DNA of 64,000 nt from Maritimibacter alkaliphilus (GTDB lineage Bacteria; Pseudomonadota; Alphaproteobacteria; Rhodobacterales; Rhodobacteraceae): the NCBI RefSeq assembly GCF_019801605.1, contig NZ_JAHVIT010000009.1, positions 25,595 to 89,594 on the forward strand, in the 5' to 3' direction. The translations under genes were made by a program, and so were the position numbers. The notes under the pieces are model-generated. The model had not been told where the DNA came from. It saw only the letters and a list, made by a program, of their open reading frames with translations, and searched no databases. Shown piece after piece: positions 44,486-53,152 of this stretch (positions are counted from its first letter, which is position 1; every line of letters starts with the position of its first letter).

Positions 44486-45964
44486 ATGAGCCTGACCCTC
44501 GTCACCCCCGGGATGCTGCCTGCCGATCCGCCCGACTGGGTCGCGGCCTTCGGCATCACCCGCAGCTTCGTCACCGGCACCGCCGGGCCGGTCACCGTGA
44601 CCTATGCCCTGGCCGAGAGCGGCACCAATCCCTGGGGCCAGGCCTATCGCCCGCTGACCGACGCCGAGGTGGCGACCATCGAGCTCTCGATCGCCCGGCT
44701 GACCCGCGACAGCGGCCTGCAGCTGGTCGAGGCCCCCGCGGGGCAGGCGCAGATGCTGATCGGCGCCTCCTCCGACACCGCGGAGACCGCCTATGGCCGG
44801 ACCTGGATGAGCACCACCGGCCCGGTCCACGTGGTCGCCTACGACCATCCCTACGACAGCCCCGACGGGCTGGCCCGCAACACCTACATCTACCTGCACG
44901 AGCTGATGCACGGCGTGGGCCTGAACCATTCCACCCTGCGCACCGGCAGCACCTCGCCCGTCGTCATCCCCGATGCCGAGGATGACGGCACCACCCTCTT
45001 CGGCAACTGGACCGTGGGCTGGAACAGCGGGGTGCAGATGTTCGACCTGGCCGCGCTGCAGTACCTCTATGGCCCCGATCCCGCGCAGCGCAGCGGGAAC
45101 GACGTCTACCGCCCCGATCCGGGCGCCTTCGACCCGGATCAACCGGAGGAGAACATCCCCCTGCTCTGGGACGGCGGCGGCCATGACCGGATCGACCTCT
45201 CCGGGGCCGCGGGCCCGGTCCATGCCAGCCTGACCCCCGGGGTGATCTCGCAGGTGAACACCGACAACACCGGCCTTCTCGAGGCCGGCACCTTCGCGAT
45301 CAACCACAACTCCCGCTTCGAGGTGCTGGAGGGCAGCGCCCACGACGACACGCTGGAGGGCAGCGAGGCCAGCGACACGCTGATCGGCGGGGCGGGCAAC
45401 GATGTCCTGAGCGGCGGCGCCACGGCGCAGGACCTGCGCGATGTGCTCTACGGCGGGGCGGGCAACGACCGCCTCCATGGCGGGGCCGGCAACGACGAAC
45501 TGCGCGGGGACGGCGGCCACGACAGGATCGAGGGCGGCCAGGGGGCCGATACCCTCATCGGCGGGACCGGCAACGACCAGCTGGGCGGCGGCACCTGGGG
45601 CGACGCGCTCTTCGGCGGCGACGGGGACGACTTCCTCAACGGTGGCTTCGGCCACGACCAGGTGAACGGCGGCGCGGGCGCCGACCGGTTCTACCACCTG
45701 GGCGTCGAGGGCCACGGCTCGGACTGGATCCAGGACTACGACGCGACGGAGGGCGACGTGCTGCAGTTCGGCGGCACCGCCTCGGCGGCCGACTTCCAGG
45801 TCAACGTCACCGAGACCGCCAATGCCGGGGAGGCCGGTGTCGAGGAGGCCTTCGTCATCTATCGCCCCACCGGGCAAATTCTCTGGGCGCTGGTGGACGG
45901 CGCCGCGCAGGACGCGGTCACCCTCGTGCTTGGCGGGGTTGAGTACGACCTGACCCTGGCCTAG
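44486..45964 (+). CDS. Metalloprotease-like RTX protein with altered Met-turn
   Basis: 492 residues from the ATG at 44486, with GGAGGAG 5 bp upstream. The N-terminal domain has the full zinc motif HELMHGVGLNH (about residues 137-147) and the later VQMFDLAALQYLYG typical of M10B serralysins. The expected MSY Met-turn is missing: the stretch between them reads TTLFGNWTVGWN. The protease may be inactive or use another turn. RTX units (~290-410) are few, and the shared cassette forms the C-terminus, nearly identical to that of giant RTX 2 next door. It is much shorter than the protease fusion at 12794 and lacks the NIDO domain. Confidence 0.8.
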   Translation: MSLTLVTPGMLPADPPDWVAAFGITRSFVTGTAGPVTVTYALAESGTNPWGQAYRPLTDAEVATIELSIARLTRDSGLQLVEAPAGQAQMLIGASSDTAETAYGRTWMSTTGPVHVVAYDHPYDSPDGLARNTYIYLHELMHGVGLNHSTLRTGSTSPVVIPDAEDDGTTLFGNWTVGWNSGVQMFDLAALQYLYGPDPAQRSGNDVYRPDPGAFDPDQPEENIPLLWDGGGHDRIDLSGAAGPVHASLTPGVISQVNTDNTGLLEAGTFAINHNSRFEVLEGSAHDDTLEGSEASDTLIGGAGNDVLSGGATAQDLRDVLYGGAGNDRLHGGAGNDELRGDGGHDRIEGGQGADTLIGGTGNDQLGGGTWGDALFGGDGDDFLNGGFGHDQVNGGAGADRFYHLGVEGHGSDWIQDYDATEGDVLQFGGTASAADFQVNVTETANAGEAGVEEAFVIYRPTGQILWALVDGAAQDAVTLVLGGVEYDLTLA

Positions 45965-45972
45965 GTTTCCCC

Positions 45973-45995
45973 TGGGGAAGGTCGCTCCTTCCCCA
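45973..45995 (+). terminator. Hairpin terminator candidate
   Basis: TGGGGAAGG / CCTTCCCCA, a 9-bp perfect stem with loop TCGCT, 9 bp after the stop of the metalloprotease-like gene. Confidence 0.65.
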
Positions 45996-46006
45996 ATACT
46001 GCTCAC

Positions 46007-46040
46007 TTTAATACCCGCGCCAATTTAATACCCACGCCAA
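46007..46040. repeat. 17-bp direct repeat, 2 units
   Basis: TTTAATACCC(G/A)CGCCAA at 46007 and 46024, one mismatch. AT-rich for this region and just upstream of the Calx-beta gene, so it may overlap its promoter. Confidence 0.85.
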
Positions 46041-46084
46041 TCTCAAAGACATTCCAATCTGATCCTTATTCATGGGGGGCACTC

Positions 46085-48958
46085 ATGCCAATCGTATCCG
46101 TCAGCCGCGCTGTGGCTGAAGAGAGCTACTATTCCTACTTGCAATTCACGGTCACCCTGTCGGAACCGGCAATCGACGTGGTCACGATGGACTACCGGAC
46201 ATTGCTGAACGGGACTGCCACCGACGGTGACATCTATTCCACCTCCGCCAGCAACAACAACAACGGCACGCTGACCTTCGCCCCCGGCGAAACCACGGCG
46301 ACGATCCAGATCCGGTCCAACAGCGACAACCTCGATGAATCCGACGAGTCGATCACGCTGGAGCTGGCCAACCTGTCGAGCAACGCCAGCTTCGTCAGCG
46401 GACAGCCCGTGACGCGGGTCTTCGGGACCATCCTCGACGATGACGGATCGGACTCGAACCTGGCCGTCTTCGTGTCGGACCCGGTGATCGTGGAGGGTGA
46501 CGGCGGCAGCCGCGAGGCGGTCTTCGACATCGTCCTGTCGCGCGAGGCCGCCAGCGATTTCACCATGAGCTACTACACGGTGAACGGCTCGGCGCTCGCG
46601 GGCAGCGACTACACCGCCACCAACGGCACCGCCACCTTCCTCGCCGGCCAGACCGCCACCCAGGTCCGGGTGCCGATCCTCGGGGACAACACGTTGGAAA
46701 CCACAGAAAACTTCTCGCTCGTGGTGAACACCCCCAGCAGCCCCCGGATCGACGGCACCGGCGCCGTCGGCACCGCGCTGATCCTCGATGACGACAGCGG
46801 CCCCGGGCCCGTCGTCTCGATCGACGGCAGTCATGCGGTCGAGAGCTACTACAACTACGTCCGCTTCACCGTCAGCCTGTCCGAGCCGCCGGTCGATGCG
46901 GTCAGCATGGACTACCGGGTCCTGACGACCAACAGCACGAGCAACAGCCACCTCTACAACTGGTCGACAAGCAGCGCCAACACCAGCACGCTGACCTTCG
47001 CCCCCGGCCAGACCACCGCCACGATCAATGTCCGGGCGAACGGCAACAACATCGACGAGACCGACGGTGCCTTCACGCTGGAGCTCTACGACCTGACCGA
47101 GAACGCCAGCTTCGCGGGCGGCGGCACCAGCCTCTCGGCGCTCGGCTTCGTGCTGGACGATGACGGCGTCGGGCCGAACACCGTGCTCGAGGTGCTGGAC
47201 CCGGTGCTGGTCGAAGGCGACAGCGGCACGCAATACGCCGTCTTCGAGGTGCAGCTCTCGCGCCCGGCCGAGACCGCCTTCACCGTCAACTACGCCACCA
47301 CCGACATCACCGCCTTTGCCGGCAGCGACTATGTCGCCGCCTCCGGCGTGCTGACCTTCGAGGAAGGCCAGGACCGGGCCGCCGTCCGGGTGCAGGTGAT
47401 GGGCGATACGATGAGCGAGGGCACCGAACGCTTCGGCCTCACCCTGCGGCCCTCGGCCAACGTGGTGCTGGGCACCGAGGGGCTCGCCGGCGAGGCGGTG
47501 CTGATCGACAATGATTCCGGCTCCGGGCTGCAGCCGGTCTTTTCCATCAGCAACGTGGAGCACGCCGAAGAGAGCTACTACAGCTACATCCGCTACGTGG
47601 TGACCCTGTCGGAACCCTCGGACGAAACGGTGACCGTCGACTACAGCACCCAGTTGCTGGGCACGGCCCTGGACAGCGATCTCTACCGCAGCTCCACCAG
47701 CAACTCCAACAACGGCACCCTGACCTTCGAGCCCGGCGAAACCAGCCAGAACGTCTATATCCAGGCCACCTCGGACAACCTGGATGAACGGGACGAATCC
47801 GTCTTCCTGCGCCTGACCAATCCCGTCGGCGGGGTGCTGGCCGGCGGTGGCGACAGCCTGACCGCCGCGGGCTTCATCCTCGACGATGACGGGCTCGGCC
47901 TGAACATCGCCGCCGTGGGCACGCCCGTGACCATCGAGGAACCCGCCGCGGACAGCCTGCAGGTCGCCGTGGCGATCACCCTCTCGCAGCCGCCATCGGA
48001 GACGCTGACCTTCAACGTCAACGTCACCGGCGGCACCGCGACCCGGGGCCAGGACTACGAGCTGGTCACCCAGCAGGTCAGCTTTGCCGCCGGCCAGACC
48101 GAGGCCGCCGTGGTGATCAACGTGCTCGCCGACTACCTCAGCGAAGCGCCCGAGACGCTGATCCTGAACTACCAGCCCGTGGCGGGCTCCAGCTTCGCGG
48201 GGACCATCCCGGAGCATACGATCACCATCGGCAACTACACCCAGGCCACCGAAGGCGACGACAGCATCCGCGGTACCGCCGGGAACGATGTCATCGACGC
48301 GCTTGGCGGCAATGACTGGGTGCAGGGCGAGGGCGGCAACGACACGCTCTCGGGCGGCGAGGGCACGGACACGATCAGCGGCGGCGCGGGGAATGACGCC
48401 ATCTATGGCGGCGCCTCCGTGAACGACCTGCGCGACGTGATCTACGGCGGCGACGGCAATGACTACATCGACGGCGGCTACGGCAACGACGAGCTGCGCG
48501 GGGATGCGGGTGCCGACACGATCGTCGGCGGCTTCGGGGCCGACACGGTGATCGGCGGCGATGGGGCCGACGTGCTGACCGGGCAGGCCTGGTCCGACGT
48601 GATCCTCGGCGGGGCCGGGGACGACTTCATCAACGGCGGCTTCGGCTTCGACCGGGTGAACGGCGGGGCCGGCGCGGACCGGTTCTTCCACCAGGGGGCG
48701 GATGGCCACGGCTCGGACTGGATTCAGGACTACAACGCCGCCGAGGGCGACCTGCTGGTCTACGGCGGCGGGGCGGCCTCCGCCTCGGACTTCCTGGTCC
48801 AGCGCGCCACCACCCCCGGGGCCGGCGATGCGACCGTGCAGGAGGTCTTCATCACCCACCTGCCCAGCGGAGACCTTCTCTGGGCCCTGGTGGACGGGGC
48901 GGCGCAATCTGCCCTGCAGGTCTCGGCCGGCGGCAGCACCTTCGACCTGCTGGCCTGA
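46085..48958 (+). CDS. Calx-beta / RTX protein with shared C-terminal cassette
   Basis: 957 residues. Residues 1-~710 are six Calx-beta-like domains. They alternate between two types: type A starts with AVAEESYYSYLQFTVTLSEP-like sequence (domains 1, 3 and 5) and type B with VIVEGDGGSREAVFDIVLSR-like sequence (2, 4 and the more diverged 6). Most end in a DDDG/DDDS calcium-binding loop. RTX nonapeptides follow (~725-860) and the cassette closes the protein in a diverged form (DRFFHQGADGHGSDWIQDY, LLWALVDG). Calx-beta domains bind Ca2+ in adhesins and exchangers, so calcium stiffening of an extended stalk is likely. No Sec signal. Confidence 0.85.
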   Translation: MPIVSVSRAVAEESYYSYLQFTVTLSEPAIDVVTMDYRTLLNGTATDGDIYSTSASNNNNGTLTFAPGETTATIQIRSNSDNLDESDESITLELANLSSNASFVSGQPVTRVFGTILDDDGSDSNLAVFVSDPVIVEGDGGSREAVFDIVLSREAASDFTMSYYTVNGSALAGSDYTATNGTATFLAGQTATQVRVPILGDNTLETTENFSLVVNTPSSPRIDGTGAVGTALILDDDSGPGPVVSIDGSHAVESYYNYVRFTVSLSEPPVDAVSMDYRVLTTNSTSNSHLYNWSTSSANTSTLTFAPGQTTATINVRANGNNIDETDGAFTLELYDLTENASFAGGGTSLSALGFVLDDDGVGPNTVLEVLDPVLVEGDSGTQYAVFEVQLSRPAETAFTVNYATTDITAFAGSDYVAASGVLTFEEGQDRAAVRVQVMGDTMSEGTERFGLTLRPSANVVLGTEGLAGEAVLIDNDSGSGLQPVFSISNVEHAEESYYSYIRYVVTLSEPSDETVTVDYSTQLLGTALDSDLYRSSTSNSNNGTLTFEPGETSQNVYIQATSDNLDERDESVFLRLTNPVGGVLAGGGDSLTAAGFILDDDGLGLNIAAVGTPVTIEEPAADSLQVAVAITLSQPPSETLTFNVNVTGGTATRGQDYELVTQQVSFAAGQTEAAVVINVLADYLSEAPETLILNYQPVAGSSFAGTIPEHTITIGNYTQATEGDDSIRGTAGNDVIDALGGNDWVQGEGGNDTLSGGEGTDTISGGAGNDAIYGGASVNDLRDVIYGGDGNDYIDGGYGNDELRGDAGADTIVGGFGADTVIGGDGADVLTGQAWSDVILGGAGDDFINGGFGFDRVNGGAGADRFFHQGADGHGSDWIQDYNAAEGDLLVYGGGAASASDFLVQRATTPGAGDATVQEVFITHLPSGDLLWALVDGAAQSALQVSAGGSTFDLLA

Positions 48959-48966
48959 TCGGTCTT

Positions 48967-48994
48967 CCCCGTCTCCCCGCCCGGGGAGACGGGG
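48967..48994 (+). terminator. Strong hairpin terminator after the Calx-beta gene
   Basis: 12-bp perfect stem CCCCGTCTCCCC / GGGGAGACGGGG with loop GCCC, 9 bp after the stop codon. No T-tract. Confidence 0.75.
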
Positions 48995-49043
48995 GGCGGC
49001 TGGCCGGACAGGCCCGACATCCCCACACCATCCCCGCACCAGC

Positions 49044-49067
49044 CGACGCAGGGCCGGCCCTGCGTCG
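49044..49067. promoter_or_regulatory. 24-bp perfect palindrome
   Basis: Left half CGACGCAGGGCC and its exact complement on the right, with no spacer. It is too symmetrical for an ordinary terminator loop; it could be a regulator site or a cruciform-forming element. Confidence 0.4.
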
Positions 49068-49134
49068 ACCCTGCGCCGGCCGGGCCTGACACTGAGGGCA
49101 CAACACGGGCAGTCCCGTCGCGGATGTCTTCATC

Positions 49135-49170
49135 ATATGTGTCTCTAATACCGCTATTAGAGACACATAT
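49135..49170. promoter_or_regulatory. AT-rich 16-bp inverted repeat with CCGC loop
   Basis: Left arm ATATGTGTCTCTAATA and exact complement on the right, around CCGC. Its base composition stands out sharply from the GC-rich surroundings. It lies between the Calx-beta gene and the secretion operon and may be an operator or a mobile-element relic. Confidence 0.5.
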
Positions 49171-49605
49171 CTCCCGCCGTACCCGGGCCGCTTCCCCCGA
49201 CACAGCCCCGTCGGGCATCGCGCCCGGTTGAGGGCCCGACCGATGACTGGATGGCGGGTCGCACGCAGTGCCGGGCTCAAGGTCGGGCTCAGGGACGGGG
49301 TCTGCGGCTGGCCCAGGGACAGGCCCCGATCATGACCCCCGATCATGGCACGCTCATGGTCCCCTCATGCGGTGGCACCGGACCGCGCCTTCCCTCCGAC
49401 CGCACCCCCTCCGCCCCCGCTCCGCGCCGCCTCCACGCAACAGGCGCTCCAAACCGGACAACCGCGCGGGAATTCTCTTTTTTTCGAGGCCCGGGCACTG
49501 TACCGTCCGGACGCGGCAGCGAAACCGGACCCCGTCGGGGTTCGCCGGGCGGGGGCCTGGACGACGCAGGACAGCGCTGCCGGCAGACGGGGACGAAGAC
49601 CGACA

Positions 49606-49635
49606 TGATCCTTTCAGGGATGATCCTTTCAGGGA
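49606..49635. repeat. 15-bp perfect tandem repeat, 2 units
   Basis: TGATCCTTTCAGGGA at 49606-49620 and 49621-49635, identical. Part of the gap before the secretion operon. Confidence 0.9.
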
Positions 49636-49870
49636 CAGGGCACCGCAGGGCGTTCAGCGCCGCCGCGGCACCGGGCAGGGCGTGCCTCCGGACACCGGGC
49701 CGGGACAGCGACCGGCCCGCCCGTGGTGGCGCCTGTGATGGCTCCCGTGGTGGCGTCCCAGGAAACGCCCGGCGATCCGGACCTCTCCCCGGGGCAGCGT
49801 GCAGACAGGTTTGAAGACAAGAGATTTTGGTGACTGATTTGATGACAGACGTGATCGCGGGGATTTCACA

Positions 49871-51604
49871 ATGACCAGACCGAAAACCGCAAGCAGCCCC
49901 GAGGACCTGCGCCGGGTGCTGCGCCGCTCGACATGGGCGGTGGCGGCGGTGATGCTCTTCTCGGCCGCCATCAACCTGCTGATGCTGGTCGGGCCGCTCT
50001 TCATGCTGCAGGTCTATGACCGGGTGCTGGGCAGCCGCTCCAGTTCGACGCTCTTCGTGCTCTTCGGGATCGTGGTCTTCCTGTTCCTGATCATGGGGAT
50101 CCTCGACCACCTGCGCGCCCGCATCCTGGCGCGGATCGGGGCCCGGCTGCAGGCCGGTCTCGACCGCCGCGTGCTGACGGCCGTGCTGGCCCAGGCGGAA
50201 CAGCCCGCGCTGCGACGCCAGCCGGCCCTCGGGCTCACCTCGCTCAACCACCTGCTGGCGCCCTTCCTGTCGCCCACCATGGGCGCGGTGCTGGACCTGC
50301 CCTGGACGCCGCTCTTCATCGCGGTGCTCTTCCTGTTCAACCCCTGGATGGGCTGGTTCGCGGTCGGGGCCGTGCTGGCCGTGACCGTGCTGGCGATCCT
50401 CAACCAGCTGGTGACCCGCAAGGTGCAGGTCGAGGCCATGCGCAACGCCGGCGAGGCGGAACAGCGCGGGCAGGTGATGCGGCGCGAGATCGACACGCTG
50501 CGCGGGCTCGGCATGCGCAGCACGATCGCGAACCGCTGGGCCGGCAGCCGCGCCGCGGCGCTTGCCGCGCAGATGCGCGCCTCGGACCGGGGCGGCGCGC
50601 TGACCATCACCACCAAGACCTTCCGGATGCTGGTGCAATCGGCCATCCTCGCGCTCGGCGCCTGGCTGGTGCTGCAGCAGCAGCTGACGGCGGGGGCGAT
50701 GATCGCGGGCTCGATCCTGCTGGGCCGCGCGCTCGCGCCCGTGGAGCAGACGGTCGGCCAATGGGCCGTGCTGCAGAACGCCTGGACCGCGCGCAAGCGG
50801 CTGAGCCAGCTGCTGAAGGAGTTCCCCGAGGCCGAGCCCCCGATGCCGCTGCCCCGCCCCGAGGCCCGGATGGAGGGGCTCGACGTCATCGTCGTGCCGC
50901 CCGGCACCGGCAAGCCCACCCTGCAGAACGTCCGCTTCGTGGCCGAACCCGGGGATGCCATCGCGGTGATCGGCCCCTCGGCCTCGGGCAAGTCGTCCCT
51001 GGCCAAGGCCCTGGTCGGGCTCTGGCGGCCCGCGCGCGGCACGATCCGCCTGGGCGGCGCCAAGCTGGAGCAATACGACCCGGACGTGCTGGGCCGGCTG
51101 ATCGGCTACCTGCCGCAGGAGGTCGTGCTCTTCTCCGGCACCGTGGCCGAGAACATCTCGCGCTTCGACCCGGACGCCAAGCCCGATGACATCGTGGCCG
51201 CCGCCCGCATGGCCGCCGCGCATGAGCTGATCCTCAGCCTGCCCGAGGGCTATGACACCCAGGTCGGCGACGGCGCGGCCGAACTCTCGGGCGGTCAGCG
51301 CCAGCGGATCGGCCTGGCCCGTGCCTTCTACGGCGATCCCGTCGTTCTGGTGCTGGACGAGCCCAACGCCGCCCTCGACGACACCGGCATCCAGGCCCTG
51401 AACACCGGCATCGCCAATGCCCGCAAGGCCGGCAAGCTGGTCTTCGTCATGTCGCACCGGCCCTCGGCTCTGGCGGAATGCAACCGGATCATCGTGATCG
51501 AGGCCGGCGCCATGCGCGCCATCGGCCCGCGCGACGAGATCCTCGAGAAACTGCGGCAGCCGGCGAATGTGATCGCGGCGGCCAAGGGACGGAAGGGCGC
51601 GTGA
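49871..51604 (+). CDS. Type I secretion ABC transporter (PrtD family)
   Basis: 577 residues, the usual length for PrtD-like exporters without an N-terminal C39 peptidase. The membrane domain occupies residues ~20-300, with hydrophobic segments AAVMLFSAAINLLMLVGPLF, LFVLFGIVVFLFLIMGIL, LFIAVLFLF and AILALGAWLVL. The nucleotide-binding domain has Walker A GPSASGKSSL, Q-loop LPQEVVLFSG, signature LSGGQRQRIGLARAF, Walker B VVLVLDEPNAAL, and the switch His in MSHRPS. It uses ATP to drive unfolded C-terminally tagged proteins, here presumably the RTX proteins, through an envelope channel. The gene overlaps the adaptor gene by one base. The TolC partner is not in the window. Confidence 0.95.
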   Translation: MTRPKTASSPEDLRRVLRRSTWAVAAVMLFSAAINLLMLVGPLFMLQVYDRVLGSRSSSTLFVLFGIVVFLFLIMGILDHLRARILARIGARLQAGLDRRVLTAVLAQAEQPALRRQPALGLTSLNHLLAPFLSPTMGAVLDLPWTPLFIAVLFLFNPWMGWFAVGAVLAVTVLAILNQLVTRKVQVEAMRNAGEAEQRGQVMRREIDTLRGLGMRSTIANRWAGSRAAALAAQMRASDRGGALTITTKTFRMLVQSAILALGAWLVLQQQLTAGAMIAGSILLGRALAPVEQTVGQWAVLQNAWTARKRLSQLLKEFPEAEPPMPLPRPEARMEGLDVIVVPPGTGKPTLQNVRFVAEPGDAIAVIGPSASGKSSLAKALVGLWRPARGTIRLGGAKLEQYDPDVLGRLIGYLPQEVVLFSGTVAENISRFDPDAKPDDIVAAARMAAAHELILSLPEGYDTQVGDGAAELSGGQRQRIGLARAFYGDPVVLVLDEPNAALDDTGIQALNTGIANARKAGKLVFVMSHRPSALAECNRIIVIEAGAMRAIGPRDEILEKLRQPANVIAAAKGRKGA

Positions 51605-52893
51605 TGATCTGGTCCTACAAACGACACATCCTGCTGGGCGCCCTGGTCCTGATCCTGGCCCTGGGCGGTTTCGCCGCCTGGGCCGCGATGACCGAGATCA
51701 ACGGCGCCGTGGTCGCCACCGGCCGGGTCGAGGTCGAGACCCGGCGCCAGACGATCCAGCATCCCGACGGCGGCGTGGTGGCAGAGATCGCCGTGCGCGA
51801 CGGCGACCTGGTGGAGGAAGGCCAGGCCCTGGTCACCCTCGACGGGGCCGATCTGCAGGCGCAGCGCAGCCTGCTGACCCGCCAGCTCTACGAGACGCTG
51901 GCCCGCATGGACCGGCTGAAGGCCGAGGTGCAGGGGGCGGCGGAGCTGACCTATGGCGAGGAGCTGCAGCAGGCCGCGGCCGAGGCCCCGCAGGTGGCGC
52001 AGCTCCTGAAGGACGAGGAGGCGCTCTTCAACGCCCGGCGCGACACCCGCGAGCGCACGCTGTCGCAGCTGGAAGAGCGCAAGGTGCAATCCCGCGCCCT
52101 GATCGGCGGCTACGAACGCCAGATGGAGGCCCGCGAGGCCCAGGTCGCGCTGCTGCAGCAGGAGCTGATCGACCAGAACACGCTCTTCGACCGCGGGCTG
52201 ACGCAGTTTGCCCGGGTCTCGGCGCTGGAACGGGAATCCGCCGACCTCGAAGGCCAGCTGGGCCAGCTCGAGGCCTCCGTCGCCGAGGCCAAGAGCGCCA
52301 TCGCCGGCTACGAGATCGAGGCGCTGCGCCTTGCCGCCACCCAGCGGGAGGAGGCCCAGAACGAGTTCCGCACCCTGCAGCCGCAGGAGGCCGAGCTGCG
52401 CGAACGCCTGCGCGTGCTGGAGCGGCGGCTGGGGCGGCTGGTGATGCGCGCGCCGATGTCGGGCATCATCATCGGCCTGCAGATCCACACCATCGGCGGC
52501 GTCATCAGCCCCGGCAGCGCCGTGCTCTCGATCGTGCCGCAGGAGGCCTCGCTGGTCTTCGCCGTGCGCATCGACCCCTCGCAGATCGACCGGGTCCATG
52601 CCACCCAGGCCGCCGAGATCCGCTTCCCCAGCTTCAACGCCCGCACCACGCCCAGCTTCCCGGCCGAGGTGCGCACCGTGGCACCGGACGTGGTGACCGA
52701 TCCGAACAGCGGCATCAGCTACTTCACCGCCGAGCTGCGCGTGCCCGAGGCCGAGCGCGAGACGCTTCTGACCCTCGGCCTGCAGCCCGGCATGCCGCTG
52801 GAGGCCTTCATCCAGACCGGCGCCCGCAGCCCGGGGTCGATCCTGCTGAAGCCGGTGACCGACTACATGTCCTACGCCCTGCGCGAGGAGTGA
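51604..52893 (+). CDS. HlyD-family membrane fusion protein (PrtE-like)
   Basis: 429 residues. The start ATG at 51604 shares its A with the transporter's TGA stop (TGATG), implying translational coupling. One N-terminal membrane helix (LLGALVLILALGGFAAWAAM, ~residues 10-30) is followed by the lipoyl/beta-barrel half QTIQHPDGGVVAEIAVRDGD, a long alpha-helical hairpin (~95-285) rich in Glu, Gln and Leu, and the second lipoyl half MRAPMSGIIIGLQIH. The C-terminal beta region ends LKPVTDYMSYALREE. It bridges the inner-membrane ABC transporter to an outer-membrane TolC channel. Two hairpins directly follow the stop, ending the operon. Confidence 0.95.
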   Translation: MIWSYKRHILLGALVLILALGGFAAWAAMTEINGAVVATGRVEVETRRQTIQHPDGGVVAEIAVRDGDLVEEGQALVTLDGADLQAQRSLLTRQLYETLARMDRLKAEVQGAAELTYGEELQQAAAEAPQVAQLLKDEEALFNARRDTRERTLSQLEERKVQSRALIGGYERQMEAREAQVALLQQELIDQNTLFDRGLTQFARVSALERESADLEGQLGQLEASVAEAKSAIAGYEIEALRLAATQREEAQNEFRTLQPQEAELRERLRVLERRLGRLVMRAPMSGIIIGLQIHTIGGVISPGSAVLSIVPQEASLVFAVRIDPSQIDRVHATQAAEIRFPSFNARTTPSFPAEVRTVAPDVVTDPNSGISYFTAELRVPEAERETLLTLGLQPGMPLEAFIQTGARSPGSILLKPVTDYMSYALREE

Positions 52894-52901
52894 CATCCCG
52901 C

Positions 52902-52944
52902 CCCGCGGCCCTGGCCGCGGGCGGCCGTCCCAAGAGGACGGCCG
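52902..52944 (+). terminator. Double hairpin terminator of the secretion operon
   Basis: CCCGCGGCC / GGCCGCGGG (52902-52921, very short loop) and CGGCCGTCC / GGACGGCCG (52922-52944, loop CAAGA), starting 9 bp after the adaptor's stop. Confidence 0.7.
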
Positions 52945-53152
52945 GGAGCCCGACCGGATCCCGGCGCATCGGGGCCCCGCGTCCCAGGCATTATTTTACA
53001 TAATTTCTCCTATACGGCACCCGGCATGCCCCCCCTGTTCGGAGGGTATACGCCCCGCGAAACAGCCCGCATCCTGTTTCGGCCCCGAAGGGGCCGAAGC
53101 GGCCCTGAACACCACGAGCAATTTGCAAACTTGAAAGATTAGGAAGAAGGCC

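Larger units (their letters stand above)
48959..49870. other. 912-bp gap before the type I secretion genes
   Basis: No credible gene. It contains a strong hairpin (48967-48994), a 24-bp perfect palindrome (49044-49067), a 16-bp inverted repeat (49135-49170), a tandem 15-bp repeat (49606-49635), and an AT-richer stretch at 49800-49870 that must carry the promoter and leader of the ABC transporter gene (GGGGATTT before the ATG). Confidence 0.65.

Noticed and set aside
49135..49170. Insertion-sequence end
   Set aside because: No transposase, no target-site duplication and no second copy are seen in the window, so it is reported only as an inverted repeat.
49251..49814. Possible small gene in the gap before the secretion operon
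   Set aside because: The product is Arg/Gly/Pro-rich, runs through the 15-bp repeat, and overlaps other equally open frames. No ribosome-binding site.
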